Part shown: positions 50,901 through 61,675 of the stretch, one piece after another | Layout of the letters: the number at the start of each line of letters is the position of its first letter | Numbering within the stretch: the first letter of the stretch is position 1 | From: Apostichopus japonicus | Lineage: Eukaryota; Echinodermata; Holothuroidea; Aspidochirotida; Stichopodidae | Assembly (NCBI RefSeq): GCF_037975245.1 | Contig: NC_092569.1 | Span: 25,657,168-25,721,167, forward strand | DNA: 64,000 nt | Direction of reading: 5' to 3' | Translations under genes and position numbers: made by a program | The notes under the pieces: generated by a model | Database searches by the model: none | Told to the model about the DNA's origin: nothing | Seen by the model: only the letters and a program-made list of their open reading frames with translations

Positions 50901-53010
50901 GTATATTCCAACAGTAGGGGTGAAGACATAAGTTTGATACTATCGGCACTATGGCAAAGGTGAATTCTGGTCAGCCAACCGCGGGCGCCACAAAACATTA
51001 TTTTACGTGTGCACACGTGCAGTACAGCCATACTACAGTACTTTACATACAGACTACTAGTATAGGCTAGGCAAGCTGTTCAAAACTGTTCGTTAGACAA
51101 GTCAATATTTGATTCTGAAAAAAACGTTAGTCTTAATAGTTGTAGGCTACATGTGCATGAAGAAAACATTTTGTCTGAAGCATTTTTTCACATAATCCAA
51201 TGTTTCCAATACAGAAATGAAAACAATTGTTACAATATTCCAAAACTTTTGACGCTGTATATCTAGGCCCTTGATAACCAACATTGGTTTTGTGTAGGTC
51301 TAGGTATTTCTATATTAACATAGCGGTGATTTAATTTCTCCTCCGCAGTTTGCTTAGGCAGCGATGTCTCTGGCAGCAGTCTCTCCCAAGCCCACAACAC
51401 CTACCCCCACAACACTGCGTATTATATAGCTGTATGCAGGCGCGTATCCAGGGGGGCGTTGGGGCCGCGCGCCCCCCGGGTAAGGAAAAGAGGAGAGAAA
51501 AAACAAAGGGAAAAAGAGGGGGAAAAGAAAAGGAGGAAAGAGAGAAAAGGAGAAAAAGAGGGAATAGAAGATAAACACCAAGACCTCGGGAAGAGAAAGA
51601 GGAACAGTCATAATTACAGCGCTAATCCCTATTATATACACAGGGTAGCCAGTGACAGATCGAGGATTACGGATGGGACGTGCGCCTCACCCTACCCCTT
51701 ACACCGACAACTCCATTTTTGACGTTCCATTTTTTCAACTTACAAGGCCTGGGAAGTGTCATTTCCAGCGATCTGGGAGGCATTTTCGGCCAAAATTTTC
51801 TTGTACGCTTCGCGCCAACTCATGGTGGCGCTACGCTTAGATAGTTTGCCTACAGGCTTCGCTGCTCCCTTGGCAAAGTACTCGCTACACGCCTGTTCGA
51901 ATTTGTAAAGCAAAGAGCAGATATCAGTGAGCATATCAGTGAGCATGAAAATGCATGTTTCAGGGTGAACAGCCTCAAACTGTCTATGTGTGTAGTCAAA
52001 GGCGTAGTGAGCCAAATTGGATTTGGGGGGCTGTAACGACTTGCCCGAAAAAATATAACCAATTTTTTTCGCGCGCGTTCAACATGTTAATGTCAATATC
52101 ATATAAGCATGCATCGGTCGTTACATCGCATGGCATCGTGTGCCGTACGGTCCGTGAAAGTTGCGCAGTATATGGCCGGATGCTAATGTAAACAGCAAAA
52201 TGTCTTTGTAGATGGAGAAAAAGGATACAGGTCCAATTACGTCAAAACTCTATTTTACAGTAGTAATGGCGAATTAGTCGGCCAAGCTTACAACTTTATT
52301 TTAATTACCAAGGAGATAATTTTTAAACTATTCATTTCCTTAAAGCTACATCACTGCTATTTATTTTTCTTTCAGTAGGTGCCCGAAAAATATTGCCCGA
52401 ATTTTCAGGTGGAAAAAATGGTTGGGGGGGGGCTGCAGCCCCAGCCTCCTACGCCTATGTGTGTAGTGGAGTCGGTTTCGAAATATCTGATATCGGAAAT
52501 ATCTGGTATTTTTCATTTCCTTCAACGAAGTTATATAATAGCCGTAATATGAACGAACAATTAAACAAACAAAAAGGATATTTTCAAGATGTAGAGGCAA
52601 CAAGGAACCCGCCACCCCCCCCCCCTTCTCCCCTTCTCCCCTCCCTGTTCTACTTGAAAACGTTATAATCTTGCGTAACACTCACCTAATGGTAAGTCGA
52701 TGTTTTCTGGTAAATTCAAGAATTTGTTGTTAAAAATTGCTCCTCTTCTACGGAAAATATCATCAAGAATATCAAGGTTAGAGACTATAATTAGATCGGT
52801 CGTTCCCAATCGACAGCAACATATATCGCCGTATTGCTTGGACAGTTCCGTGAAATACTTGTAGCATTTCTTTGGTAGATACGGTAAGACGCCAAGCAAT
52901 GGCCATCCTTTCGGTCCTGGCAGAGTACAACGTCGACGAATGCTTCTTATGAATAACCAAACTATTACAACAACAAGGAACACTGTGATGAAAGAGCCAA
53001 ACGCTTCCAT
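44775..53010 (-). CDS. Cytochrome P450, CYP2 clan, gene B (complete, six exons)
   Basis: Exons 52686-53010, 50152-50299, 48651-49078, 46400-46627, 45654-45851, 44775-44977, with the same six lengths as A (325, 148, 428, 228, 198, 203 nt), giving 509 codons with no break. All P450 motifs are intact and the haem loop has the canonical Phe (VVPFGTGKRICPG). Changes from A cluster at recognition-site regions: QLTWL for LLMWF after DST in the I helix, SASPHG for SAAPHG, GAAIFAPD for GAGIYVPD, NQWAIHH for NLWAIHH, and several in exon 3 (DDNGLAELI, NPSSYF). This suggests a different substrate range (inference). A TTG-started extension LLFLLE lies upstream in frame, but the ATG of MEAFGS is the likely start. 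Confidence 0.95.
45654..45851 (-). CDS. P450 B exon 5
   Basis: Same borders as A. Contains NQWAIHHDEANFKDP, NPERFIDDEG and SRFVVPFGTG with the canonical Phe. Confidence 0.95.
45997..46190. repeat. (TCG/TCC)n trinucleotide array in P450 B intron 4
   Basis: About 64 triplets of gtc/ctc/cgt type, ending catcatcatt. Longer than in A. Confidence 0.92.
46400..46627 (-). CDS. P450 B exon 4
   Basis: VVANLFLGGLDSTATQLTW, ETHR, ending SASPH|G. Confidence 0.95.
46628..46870 (-). pseudogene. Degenerate tandem copies of exon 4 start, gene B
   Basis: Acceptor-like ends at about 46711, 46787 and 46869, homologous one-to-one with those in A. Confidence 0.78.
48651..49078 (-). CDS. P450 B exon 3
   Basis: YGTKPFNPTNDIHHCMGNII to MTVNSLK; same splice sites as A. 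Confidence 0.94.
50152..50299 (-). CDS. P450 B exon 2
   Basis: Helix C exon, protein identical to A with a silent change in Leu. Confidence 0.95.
51427..52545. mobile_element. Composite DNA transposon in P450 B intron 1
   Basis: Starts CAGGCGCGTATCCAGG followed by GC-rich and then purine-rich sequence. It contains the gcgccaactcatggtggcgc hairpin near 51809-51828 and a nested hAT (51997-52459). Its relative, inverted, is 57500-58866. The A intron lacks it (29862-29915). An open minus frame 51740-52015 crosses it but is not conserved in the relative. Confidence 0.75.
51997..52459. mobile_element. Nested hAT-type MITE with 8-bp TSD
   Basis: Ends CAAAGGCGTAG and CTACGCCTATG; flanked by TGTGTAGT on both sides (51989-51996, 52460-52467). 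463 bp, no transposase. The 8-bp duplication and CA-GG(C)G ends fit the hAT superfamily. Confidence 0.85.
52686..53010 (-). CDS. P450 B exon 1
   Basis: MEAFGSFITVFLVVVIVWLF anchor, RSIRRR, LPGPKGWPLLGVLP. GDICCC and DDIFRRR differ from A. Confidence 0.95.
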
Positions 53011-54342
53011 TTCTAGGAGAAATAATAACAAACACCAAAATATTAGATATATAGAACCAATAAGGCAAATGTAAAAGCCAAAATCAACAATATGTAAAAC
53101 ACACCCGTACTAAAACGCATATAGTCCAAAACAATTTCAGAAGTATGTAAATAGTAAAATATATTAAATCATAGTCTATGTTTAAATAAGTATGAGAAAA
53201 GACAATTATTGTAAAAGCCTAAAACAGATAGTAATAAATACCCAGTACTAAACGATAAAACATAGAACCCTAAACGTAGTAAATAAATACCAAAATAATA
53301 TAATTTAAAAAAATGTTAAGAATTAAGGAAGTAGTTCTAAACGTAGTATCTATGCATAATAAAAGTTAAACCACAGTCTATTACCCAGTAAAAGCGAGTC
53401 TAAAATAATGTGTTTTCAAACCAGATAGACAGACAGAAAAAATAGCGAGAACAAGCTTGAAGTAAGAATTAAGGAATAGTACATACAATAAAAATACGTT
53501 TAGTACACAACGGGTGAACACAACAAAGTAAAATGGGGGGGGGGGGGGCACCGTTGGGCACGTATGCAGCGAACTGCAAGTTCAATGACATGAAAAGTGA
53601 ATTGTTGTAGAGAAGATCGCCTCCCCCCCCCACATCCGCCTCCACCACACCCAACAACTAAAAATAAGAACTCACCCGTAACGTGACCCGGCCGGAAGAA
53701 ATAATACCAAATTACACCATTCTGTCATGTTTTGACTCAAACCTCAACCACTCTACATGATTTTTCGTGTTCAAGTTCTTTCTTTCTTTGGATCGCGTTT
53801 TTAACTTCAATCGACCAAACAGTATTCGTTAGAGCATTCCAAAGTAACAGGGCAGTATCTTTTCCCACTCACCCCCTCCCCACCCACCTCCTCCCACCAC
53901 CACCCATCCTCAACTCAGTCACCACACAGCAATCACTCTTTTGCATGTAAATATTTTGAACATGTTCATACCGCCCACACTCTAAACGAAAATCATAACT
54001 TTATGAAACGTTATCATAACTGTTACCACTATAACTAGCAGGAATAATTTAATAATATAAACAGGGATAATTTATGAACTGTTATTTTTTAAAGCCAAGT
54101 TATGAAATACAAAATAAATAAATAAAGTAACGAGAAAACCTACGCCAAAATCGAAGAGCTTCCACACAAGAAATTTACATAGGCTAAACTGCATACTTAC
54201 TTTTTAAACAAGGCAACACACGATGAAATGCAAAACCGTTCGACCACCTTCTCACGAATAACCTTTTGTCAATATAAAATGAAACTGTTAGCAAAACTGC
54301 TTATGAAGCCAACAGAAGACAGTGTACAATTTTAATTATCAG
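53011..54342 (-). promoter_or_regulatory. Upstream region of P450 B
   Basis: Collinear with A upstream (30397-30966, then 31669-32400). Contains G12-14 at 53536-53549 where A has the LINE fragment. No core promoter identified. Confidence 0.4.
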
Positions 54343-55384
54343 TGTTATGTAGCCCACTTATTCATCTGCCATATTACGTAACATACGTTATCATTTCTCC
54401 GGGTCTTCCAATTGTTACGATCCCAGATGCGCTCACGCATTCTACATAACTGGAACTCGCCAACAAAGTGTTTCTGCATACTCATGAATATTCATAGCTT
54501 ATCGGAGCATTCCTTTACACTCCGGGTATATAAGCCGCAGACGCCCTTGATAGGACGCCCTCTCCATTTTCTCCGTTCGTTCCGAGGTTGTCTCCACACC
54601 TCTGATTGTTTTTAGGGGGAAATTTGCCAGTTGGCAGGCAGTCCTGGAGGCGGTGAAGTCTGACATTCGCCTTCAAATTGAAGGCGATTTTCGCCGTTTA
54701 TCTGGGTCTGCCTTCTTTGGACGGTAGTGTGCTGGGGAGGGGTGTTTCGTTTCGCTGCGTGCTGGTCGTCCTTTTGTGGTTTTTTGAATGTTTGAGTGGG
54801 TGGTTGGGCGTTTTGTCTCTGCAGGTCGGTGGGCGTATGTATTTTTTTTTTGGGGGGGGGGGGGCTCGCTTGACCTGAGTTTCGTTTGTCAGAATGGGAT
54901 GGTTCGGTAGTGCCGTTTGGCCGTGACGTTTTGTATCCCGCATGGCGGGTCACGTAAAAAGCACCTCTGATGGTTCCCTGGCTTTGATTACTGTGCCCAT
55001 ATTAATCACAGTATATATATTTAACTCTATACTTTTGTCGGAACTCCACCCTACTACGTTCTCTAATGGATTCTCGTCGCTCTACCTAAACTATCTCTAC
55101 AACCAGCCGAACTACTTCAACCATTCTAAAGCAAACCTGGACACTATCCGCCTAGCAACACTAAGGTAACTTAAATCCGGCGAAAGTCAGAAACTCTCCC
55201 CTTGGCTCCCAGGTCCAGAAAGACGTTAATTGAATTAAGAAACTATAGTTTTTTATTATGTTCATATTTATTCTTTGTTCTGCCATGTAAATAGCTTATT
55301 AAATGCTCTAAACTTACTTTCATCCTTGTGTTCTCCTTTTTATGTCACGTGATCTGTTCTCCGTATGAGAACGGCCACGTAACA
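54343..55384 (+). mobile_element. Solo LTR, 1042 bp, 4-bp TSD TCAG
   Basis: Begins TGTTATGT and ends ACGTAACA (TG...CA with inverted ends), flanked by TCAG at 54339-54342 and 55385-55388. The paralogous site in the other spacer reads attatcagccattgg (near 36485-36500) with TCAG once, so it is an empty site. Inside, a TATATAAG box lies at 54527-54534. No gag-pol is present. The 4-bp TSD suits Gypsy-type LTR elements; orientation is set by the TATA box. Confidence 0.88.
54527..54534 (+). promoter_or_regulatory. TATA box of the solo LTR
   Basis: tatataag in 'tccgggtatataagccgcag', about 185 bp into the LTR, followed by GC-rich sequence and a pyrimidine-rich stretch at 54551-54590, where initiation would be expected. 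Confidence 0.6.
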
Positions 55385-56530
55385 TCAGCCATTGGCATAG
55401 AGTATGATAAACATGTTCTGAGTTCCCTATATCTTAGTCGTTTATTTCGTGAGCTGTTCCGTTTTGACGTAATGTAATTTTCAACCCTCATAATGAATTT
55501 CATTCTAACTAAAAAATCGTTGCAATCGGGATTGCTATTAGTTAATTTACAGCTGAAAATATAATATTTACAATGATTTAAGAAAAAGTTTATTGGATCA
55601 TAAACAAGAGTAATTTTACCAAAAAAATAGTCTTTTGTTTTGTAAAGAGAAATTGTCTGCCAAACAACAGTTGTTCAGTATCTAACAGGAAACTAGAGAT
55701 GGTATTACAATTCCAAAAGAAATGAGTCAAGCGTTTCCTCTTCAATGTGACAGAAAGTAAAAAAAAAAGATATGTGTCTGATTTCTTCATAAGAAACAGA
55801 AGCCATGTTTGTACCTAATATGCGATGTAAAAACCTAAATTGGAAGTACTGCAACTTGGCATCGGAAACTGTTATAAAAGGACACCTAAAAATAATCTAC
55901 CAATCCTCATCGGTCGAGTTAAAAGTTAAGTTCCATTTTTCACAAACCCTTGGATAAGTGGAAATATGCGTTAATAACATTGGGAACACAAAGCTGAGAC
56001 ATATTTGACTTATTATGTACAAGAGAGCTAGGATCATTTGAATCAGCATTTGTACGCAATTTGGATTTCCAGTTTGCTGGAATTGCCGCAATAAGGCCAT
56101 ATAATGTACTATTATCTTCAACACAATAACTGGCCGCCTCCTTTAATCTATTCGCGAGAGCCTTTGCACCTATTTTATAATCCGTATTAAGCAAAGAAAT
56201 TGGTCTACAGATAATAAGGTCTGGGTCCTTATCAGGCTTGCGCATTAGCGTATATGTGCCTCTGCTCTGCTCGTGTGAAAGAGATTGGTGATCGCAGGCA
56301 TAGTTTAAAGAAGATACAACAAAAGTACCAAGAAGGGACCAAAAATGCTTATAGAAATCTTTAGATAAGACATCAGTTCCAGGTGATTTGCCATTCTCCA
56401 TAGCATTTAAAGCTTTTGAGAGCACCATCACATGAAGAAAACTCTTCAACATTAAAGTTGGGAATGCCAGTACAAAAAAAATCATTTTTCTTTCATAATT
56501 TAAGCCAGCCTGACTCTTTAAACAATGATA
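55385..56530 (-). mobile_element. Tx1/L1-like LINE fragment, minus strand, right spacer
   Basis: Paralogue of 36440-38790 with an internal deletion (join near 56107). Reads ALNAMENGKSPGTDVLSKDF, YKHFWSLLGTFVVSSLNYAC, LMRKPDKDPDL, RPISLLNTDYKIGAKALANR, then directly the C-terminal AAIPANWKSKL. Confidence 0.82.
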
Positions 56531-56915
56531 ATTTAATTCTTAGCCAGCCAATTTGGAACAATAGCTCTATTTGGTGTCACTTTCGTGAATATTACGGTAT
56601 AATTGCTGCAAGAAGATCCTCGTGGAACGATTTTTTTTTTAAATACCGATCATATAAGCTTGATAATCCAGTAAATAGTTTTGTTAATGACACACTTTGT
56701 GACCGTATCTTGTGCTGTAAGTCTGTCTATGACAAAATGTTGAACTCGACAGACTTTAAACATAAATCTTATTCAAAATGATGTGAGACCCTGAGTGTTT
56801 TAGAGGTGGTTTTAATATAGAATACTTCACAGGATCATCCGTACTAAGAAATACCTTAATATTGTAAATGTCATAGATAATAGTCTTCGTACTTGTTGTG
56901 GCTTTGACACGGAAA
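56531..56915 (+). mobile_element. Tx1/L1-like C-terminal fragment, plus strand, right spacer
   Basis: LILSQPIWNNSSIW, YGIIAARRSSWNDFF and LCDRILCCKSVYDKMLN; paralogue of 38795-39315, cut by the transposon that starts near 56928. Confidence 0.78.
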
Positions 56916-57590
56916 CAATATCCAGGGCGTATCCAGGATTTTCTAACCCGGGGGGGGGGGCGAATTACTATCTGAGCGGAGCGCCACCATCGGTTGGCGC
57001 GCAGCGTACAAGAACATTTCTGGTTTTGATACCCCCAGATCACCGGAAATGGCACTTATTGGGCTTGAAAATGACCAACCAGATGTACACTTTTGCCTGA
57101 GAACCGCAGTATTTCCCAAAAGGTTTTTTTTCCATCCATAACCTTTTTGAAGATTGTCACCAGTCACACATCATGTTCGACCTCATTGCATGTCCTATGG
57201 ATCATTGCTCTTGTAGGTGATTCTACGTCACGGCCCACAATATCCGAAAGCCCCACTTTTCAAGGTTTTAAGCCCATTACTTGTTGAGAATTTGAAAATT
57301 CCCATTTCTCGTGAATAAAATCACTTCAGAACATACCAATAATGTTGCACAAAATTCAATCTATGGACAACCATTATAGAAAAACCTCCTTGAACCCCTA
57401 ACAGACAGGTCAAAATTGCACGAGTAGAGGAAAGTATGATGAAGAATGTTGGTGAGGAAATTTTCGGAAATTCCGACACAGTTAATTTATTGGTGTAGAA
57501 ATATTGCAACCTCTTATAATGGCTATTATAAAACTGCGTTGAAGGAAATGCAAAATAGCAGATATTTATATCGAAACCGAACACTACACA

Positions 57591-58035
57591 CATAGGCGTA
57601 GGTCTCGTAGGAGGCGGGGGCTGCAGCCCCCCCCCCCTCCCCCGCAACCAAATTTTCCCCATTTTTTTCTGGCACCTACTGAAAGAAAAATAAATAGCAA
57701 TGAATAGCTTAAAAATGATCTCCTTGGTAATTAAAATAAAGTTGTAAGCTTGGCCGATGTTACTACTGTTAAAGAGAGTTTTGACATAAATGGATCTGTA
57801 TGGTTTTTCTCCATCTACATAAGACATTTGGTTGTTTACATTAGCATCCGGCGGTATACTGTGCAACTTTGACGGACCGTACGGTAAACGATGGCATGCG
57901 ATGTAATGACCGATGCTTGCTTATATGATATTGGCATCGATATGTTGAACGCGCGCTTCTTGCGCGAAAAATTTTGGCTTTTTTTTCGGGCAAGTCATTA
58001 CAGCCCCCAAATCCAATTGGGCTCCTACGCCTTTG
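57591..58035. mobile_element. Nested hAT-type MITE with 8-bp TSD, second copy
   Basis: Ends CATAGGCGTAGG and CTACGCCTTTG; flanked by ACTACACA (57583-57590, 58036-58043), the reverse complement of the TSD at 51989. It is therefore the same ancestral nested insertion inside a duplicated host element. Confidence 0.85.
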
Positions 58036-58683
58036 ACTACACACATAGACAGTTTTTTGGCTGTTCATCCTGGAACATGCATTTCAATGCTCACTGATAT
58101 GATGTTATATCTGCTCTTTGCTTTACAAATTCGAAAAGGCGTGTAGCGAGTAATTGCCAAGGGAGGGGCGAAGCCTGTAGGCGAACTATCTAAGCGAAGC
58201 GCCACCATTAGTTGGCGCGAAGCGTACAATAAAATTTTTGGCCGACAATACCTCCCAGATCGCTGGAAATGACACTTCCCAGGCCTTGTAAGTTGCATCT
58301 AAGCATTGTCTACTTTGAAATTACTAGCGATGACATAAAGAAAATTTGCTCGGGGGGGGGGGGGCGGTCATGCGTTATGTTCCCCGACGACTCGGTCGAG
58401 TTCAAGACCAGCCACAGTTGGTTCCATATAGCACAATTGTACAATTGTTTAAGGCGTCCATACACACACACACGCGTTATGATAGACCATATATAGTATT
58501 TACATAGATACATTAGTGAGAGAGGAAAAATGGAAACGTCAAAAATGGAGTTGTCGGTGTAAGGGGTAGGGTAAGGCGCACACCCCCTCCGTAATCCTTG
58601 ATCTGTCACTAGCTACCCTGTGTGTATAGTAGGGATCAGCGCTTTAACTATGACTGTTCCTCTTTCTCTTCCCGAGGTCTTGG

Positions 58684-58830
58684 CTATCTTCAATCCCCCC
58701 CCCCCCCTTTCTCCTTTTTCTCTTTTTTTTTCTTTTTCTTTTCCCTTCCTTCCGCTCCTCCTTTTCTTTTTCCCCCCTCCTTTTCCCTTTTTTCTTCTCT
58801 TTTTTTCTCTCCTCTTTTCCTTACCCGGGG
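58684..58830. repeat. Polypyrimidine tract
   Basis: About 140 bases of C/T only; counterpart of the purine tract at 51478-51575 in the inverted relative. Confidence 0.9.
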
Positions 58831-59046
58831 GCGCGCGCCCCCAACGCCCCCCCTGGATACGCGCCTGAAGTCTACAACCTTTTTAAAAAATCATTCAATC
58901 GGGACTCTAGGTACCATGCGCCTATTACATGTCCCATTGACTTACACACTCAAATCACAAAAGTAATGTGGAATCTAACTCTAGATAGAAGTTCTCACTG
59001 GCTTAAACACTACCAATCACTGGATAGCTGACAAGTTGGCATCTAT

Positions 59047-59048
<2 letters not shown>

Positions 59049-59120
<72 letters not shown>

Positions 59121-59135
59121 CATATATATATATAC

Positions 59136-59168
<33 letters not shown>
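59049..59168. repeat. (TA)n array with TACATA interruptions
   Basis: Alternating TA with regularly spaced catata units. Confidence 0.92.
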
Positions 59169-59171
59169 AAT

Positions 59172-59500
59172 TTACATATATAATATAACGAAAATCCACG
59201 TTTACTCCAAAAGAAAATATTATTATAGAAAACCAGAGAAATAAGATATGACTCATAATTGACAAATAAGGAGTAAAGTTTTAGAAAATATATTGGAATT
59301 TTCGGTCCCCTGGGACCTTCGTCAGCAATACTTGGCAGTCGAATGAAAAGTACAAAGTGTAACACAATGAAAGTGACGCTAGATAAGTGTAAGTAGCATT
59401 GATGGAATTAAAACCAATTAAACCATGGCTATACAGGAAGCGGATTAAGGAGCAAGAACGGATTACATATGCTTGTAGAACTGATATATCACAACGCGCG
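59172..59500 (-). mobile_element. Penelope-like 3' fragment, minus strand
   Basis: Matches 35500-35790 in reverse complement, including the hammerhead-like core at 59299-59325 (minus: CTGACGAA, stem GGTCCC/GGGACC, GAAAA). The stem has C-G where the other copy has U-G. Its 3' end abuts the TA array, like the other copy. Confidence 0.82.
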
Positions 59501-59507
59501 AACAATT

Positions 59508-59592
59508 TAGGGATGAAAGTTGCTACGCACCTGCACCCAGGCAAATGCCCCCCCCCCCCCCCGAATATTTGAAACAAATCGCCGCCCCAGCT
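59508..59592 (-). mobile_element. hAT-like transposon end, second copy
   Basis: Minus strand GGGGCGGCGATTTGTTTC, followed by a G-run; same family as 21813-21900. Confidence 0.5.
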
Positions 59593-60045
59593 TAACAAAG
59601 TGTACGGATTTCAGCTGACAAGACTGAAGTCGATTCATAGTTGCCCCGGTTTGTTAAATAAGCAAGCTTGTCATTACCAAGCTGACCCCGTCTTCTCTTC
59701 CTCCCAGGGTGGGTAATTGTTGATAACGCCACCATCCACTTGGTGTAAGTTGTAATATGGCAAATGACAGGAACTATAATTGGAAATCTCTAATCAGTTT
59801 GCATTGGGTGCTTGCCTTGTCTTTTACTGCATTGATAGGCAGTAAATCCCTGGAATTATCATATGTGTTATTAGTAAATAGAAATAGATGCAAAATGAAG
59901 TTTTCAGTCATTATTTCAATATTCTATATTTTGTAAAGGATAATAACGAGAAGAAGTTGTAAATATGGCTAGGTGTTTATTACACTTCCTTACTAGAACT
60001 TACAAAACTTATCTAACAGAACTTAACTAACAGAATTTGACTAGA
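59593..60045. other. Unclassified insertion, right spacer only
   Basis: Not found in the left spacer, where the 58985-equivalent is joined to the SINE through a TA array. No features recognised. Confidence 0.4.
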
Positions 60046-60270
60046 ACTTCTAGGAGTGTTAGATCAGTGGTTAATGCCGGTGTCTGCCAATCATAATGTC
60101 CCCAGTTCGAGTCACCCCAAGATTAATTTATGTCGTCCAGTTACAGAGTTGTTGACAATTCATAATCATGGACGTTAAATATGAATCTAAGAGACTGACT
60201 TCGGTCAGCTTGCGGCTTTGATAAGCCAATGAGGCCTCTTCGCGAATTCCTGCTTGCAGGAGGATCTAAA
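60046..60270 (+). mobile_element. tRNA-derived SINE (copy 2)
   Basis: Same A and B boxes as 41661-41892. Followed by a long (CATA)n tail that is missing from copy 1. Confidence 0.78.
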
Positions 60271-60271
60271 A

Positions 60272-60378
60272 TGCATACATACATACATACATACACACAT
60301 ACATACATACACACATACATACATACTTACATACACACATACATACATACATACATACATACATACATACATACATAA
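60272..60378 (+). repeat. (CATA)n microsatellite at the SINE tail
   Basis: About 26 tetramers with cacaca interruptions. Confidence 0.94.
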
Positions 60379-61504
60379 CAGAATAATGGTTGATTCATGA
60401 AAACGTTTGAATAACGTATCACATTTGATACGTTCATCTTGGTAGACATCAATTTACCACTTCATGCTGTAGTACTTATATAAACACATACCACCACACA
60501 ATAAACTTAAAATAAAGAGAATATGCATGTGACTAGACGAAAAGATCATTATACGAACTGAAATTAATGACTTTTCTTCTAAACTGTGAACTCACTGTCG
60601 GCTGATACATTCAGATTTGTAATGTTTTTTTAACTCATCTAAACCATAAGATTACTAATAAGAAAACGAATAGAAGAGACAGATGTAATGCCTTCCATAT
60701 GTAATTGTTAATAACTATTAAAGTTTTTTCTTACGTTGAAATGTGTTGATGGAAAGAGATGTTATTCAAAATAGCTTTTAAATGGATGTGTTCCCGGAGA
60801 TTAAGCATAAGTTAAGATCATTAATTACAGAGGCTGTGTTTCTAGTCTAGCAGCATTAGTCGTCATCTCAGCAGCAACAGTACACACAATTCGACAGAGA
60901 CATCAACTATCAACGTGATCCCTAATCCATATCGAAGCTTGCAACTCCTATATATAACATCCGTGCTATGTAGGTTGTCTTTTATTTCATTTCGTTTGTT
61001 TGTTTTTCACAACATGCATTTAAACGTTTACAAATAACAAATAACATCAAGTAGTAGTGAATAATACATGAAGTGAAGGAAGTGGAACAAAAAACCCTTG
61101 CATGCTTGACGGGGTGCTCCGCTCCCTAAAATACAGAGAAAGAGACCAATCAAGGTACAACAAAGCAAAAAACACAATTTCATACAATAGAACAATAAGA
61201 CCATAACAAAACAATAACAATAACACCCCCTCCCCTCCGGAAAAAAAAACAATCCAGTGCATCTGAACACCTGAGTTTGTCCATACAACAAATTGGAGTC
61301 ATTCAATCACTTGGTGAGACCCCCCACCACCACCCCCTCTAGCGACGTCCTTGCCCCCCCCCCCCCCGAGATACAACTGCCAACCTTCAAACAAATTACT
61401 CGGAGTAACATTGCGATTGATCAAACTAAGACACTTTGACATTTCATGAAATAAATATTTCTTAGCAAGCCTTAACTATGGTCGGTTTGCAATGTTTCGT
61501 CGCC
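60379..61504. repeat. Spacer duplication, right copy
   Basis: Matches 41893-42337 and 43676-44185 plus 44412-44604; holds the empty sites for the 1338-bp transposon (60810) and the LINE scrap (61313). Confidence 0.88.
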
Positions 61505-61675
61505 AAGACACGTTTGATATGAATATTCATAATAAATTCCAAAAGGGAGGTAAGTAGTCAGTGCTGCCATCTGTCCTCAATCTCCGCCGTAAGACCAAGA
61601 AGTTTTCGATGTGATCGTGAAGTTTCCGTCATTGCTCTATACTGCACAACACACACAGTTACTTGGCTACATCTG

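Larger units (their letters stand above)
44605..54300 (-). repeat. Segmental duplication unit B (P450 gene block)
   Basis: Collinear with unit A. B lacks about 25 bp after exon 6 (near 45009) that A and C share, and lacks the 25363-25680 and LINE insertions of A. Confidence 0.9.
56928..58866. mobile_element. Composite CAGGGCG/CAGGCGCG-ended transposon region
   Basis: Left end CAGGGCGTATCCAGG near 56930; right end CCTGGATACGCGCCTG at 58851-58866. Two copies of the gcgccaccat..ttggcgc hairpin motif (about 56976 and 58196) and a nested hAT (57591-58035). No TSD was found; compared with the other spacer it replaces sequence, so deletion or recombination accompanied it. Confidence 0.65.

Noticed and set aside
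51740-52015. 91-codon minus-strand ORF as a transposase or host gene
   Set aside because: The homologous copy at 57900-58270 has stops and frameshifts, and no known domain is visible.
53011-53031. Start of P450 B seven codons upstream (LLFLLE extension)
   Set aside because: It would need a TTG start; the ATG at MEAFGS gives the same N-terminus as gene A.
54612-54953. ORFs inside the solo LTR
   Set aside because: Lie across G- and T-runs in both strands without family similarity; LTRs are non-coding here.
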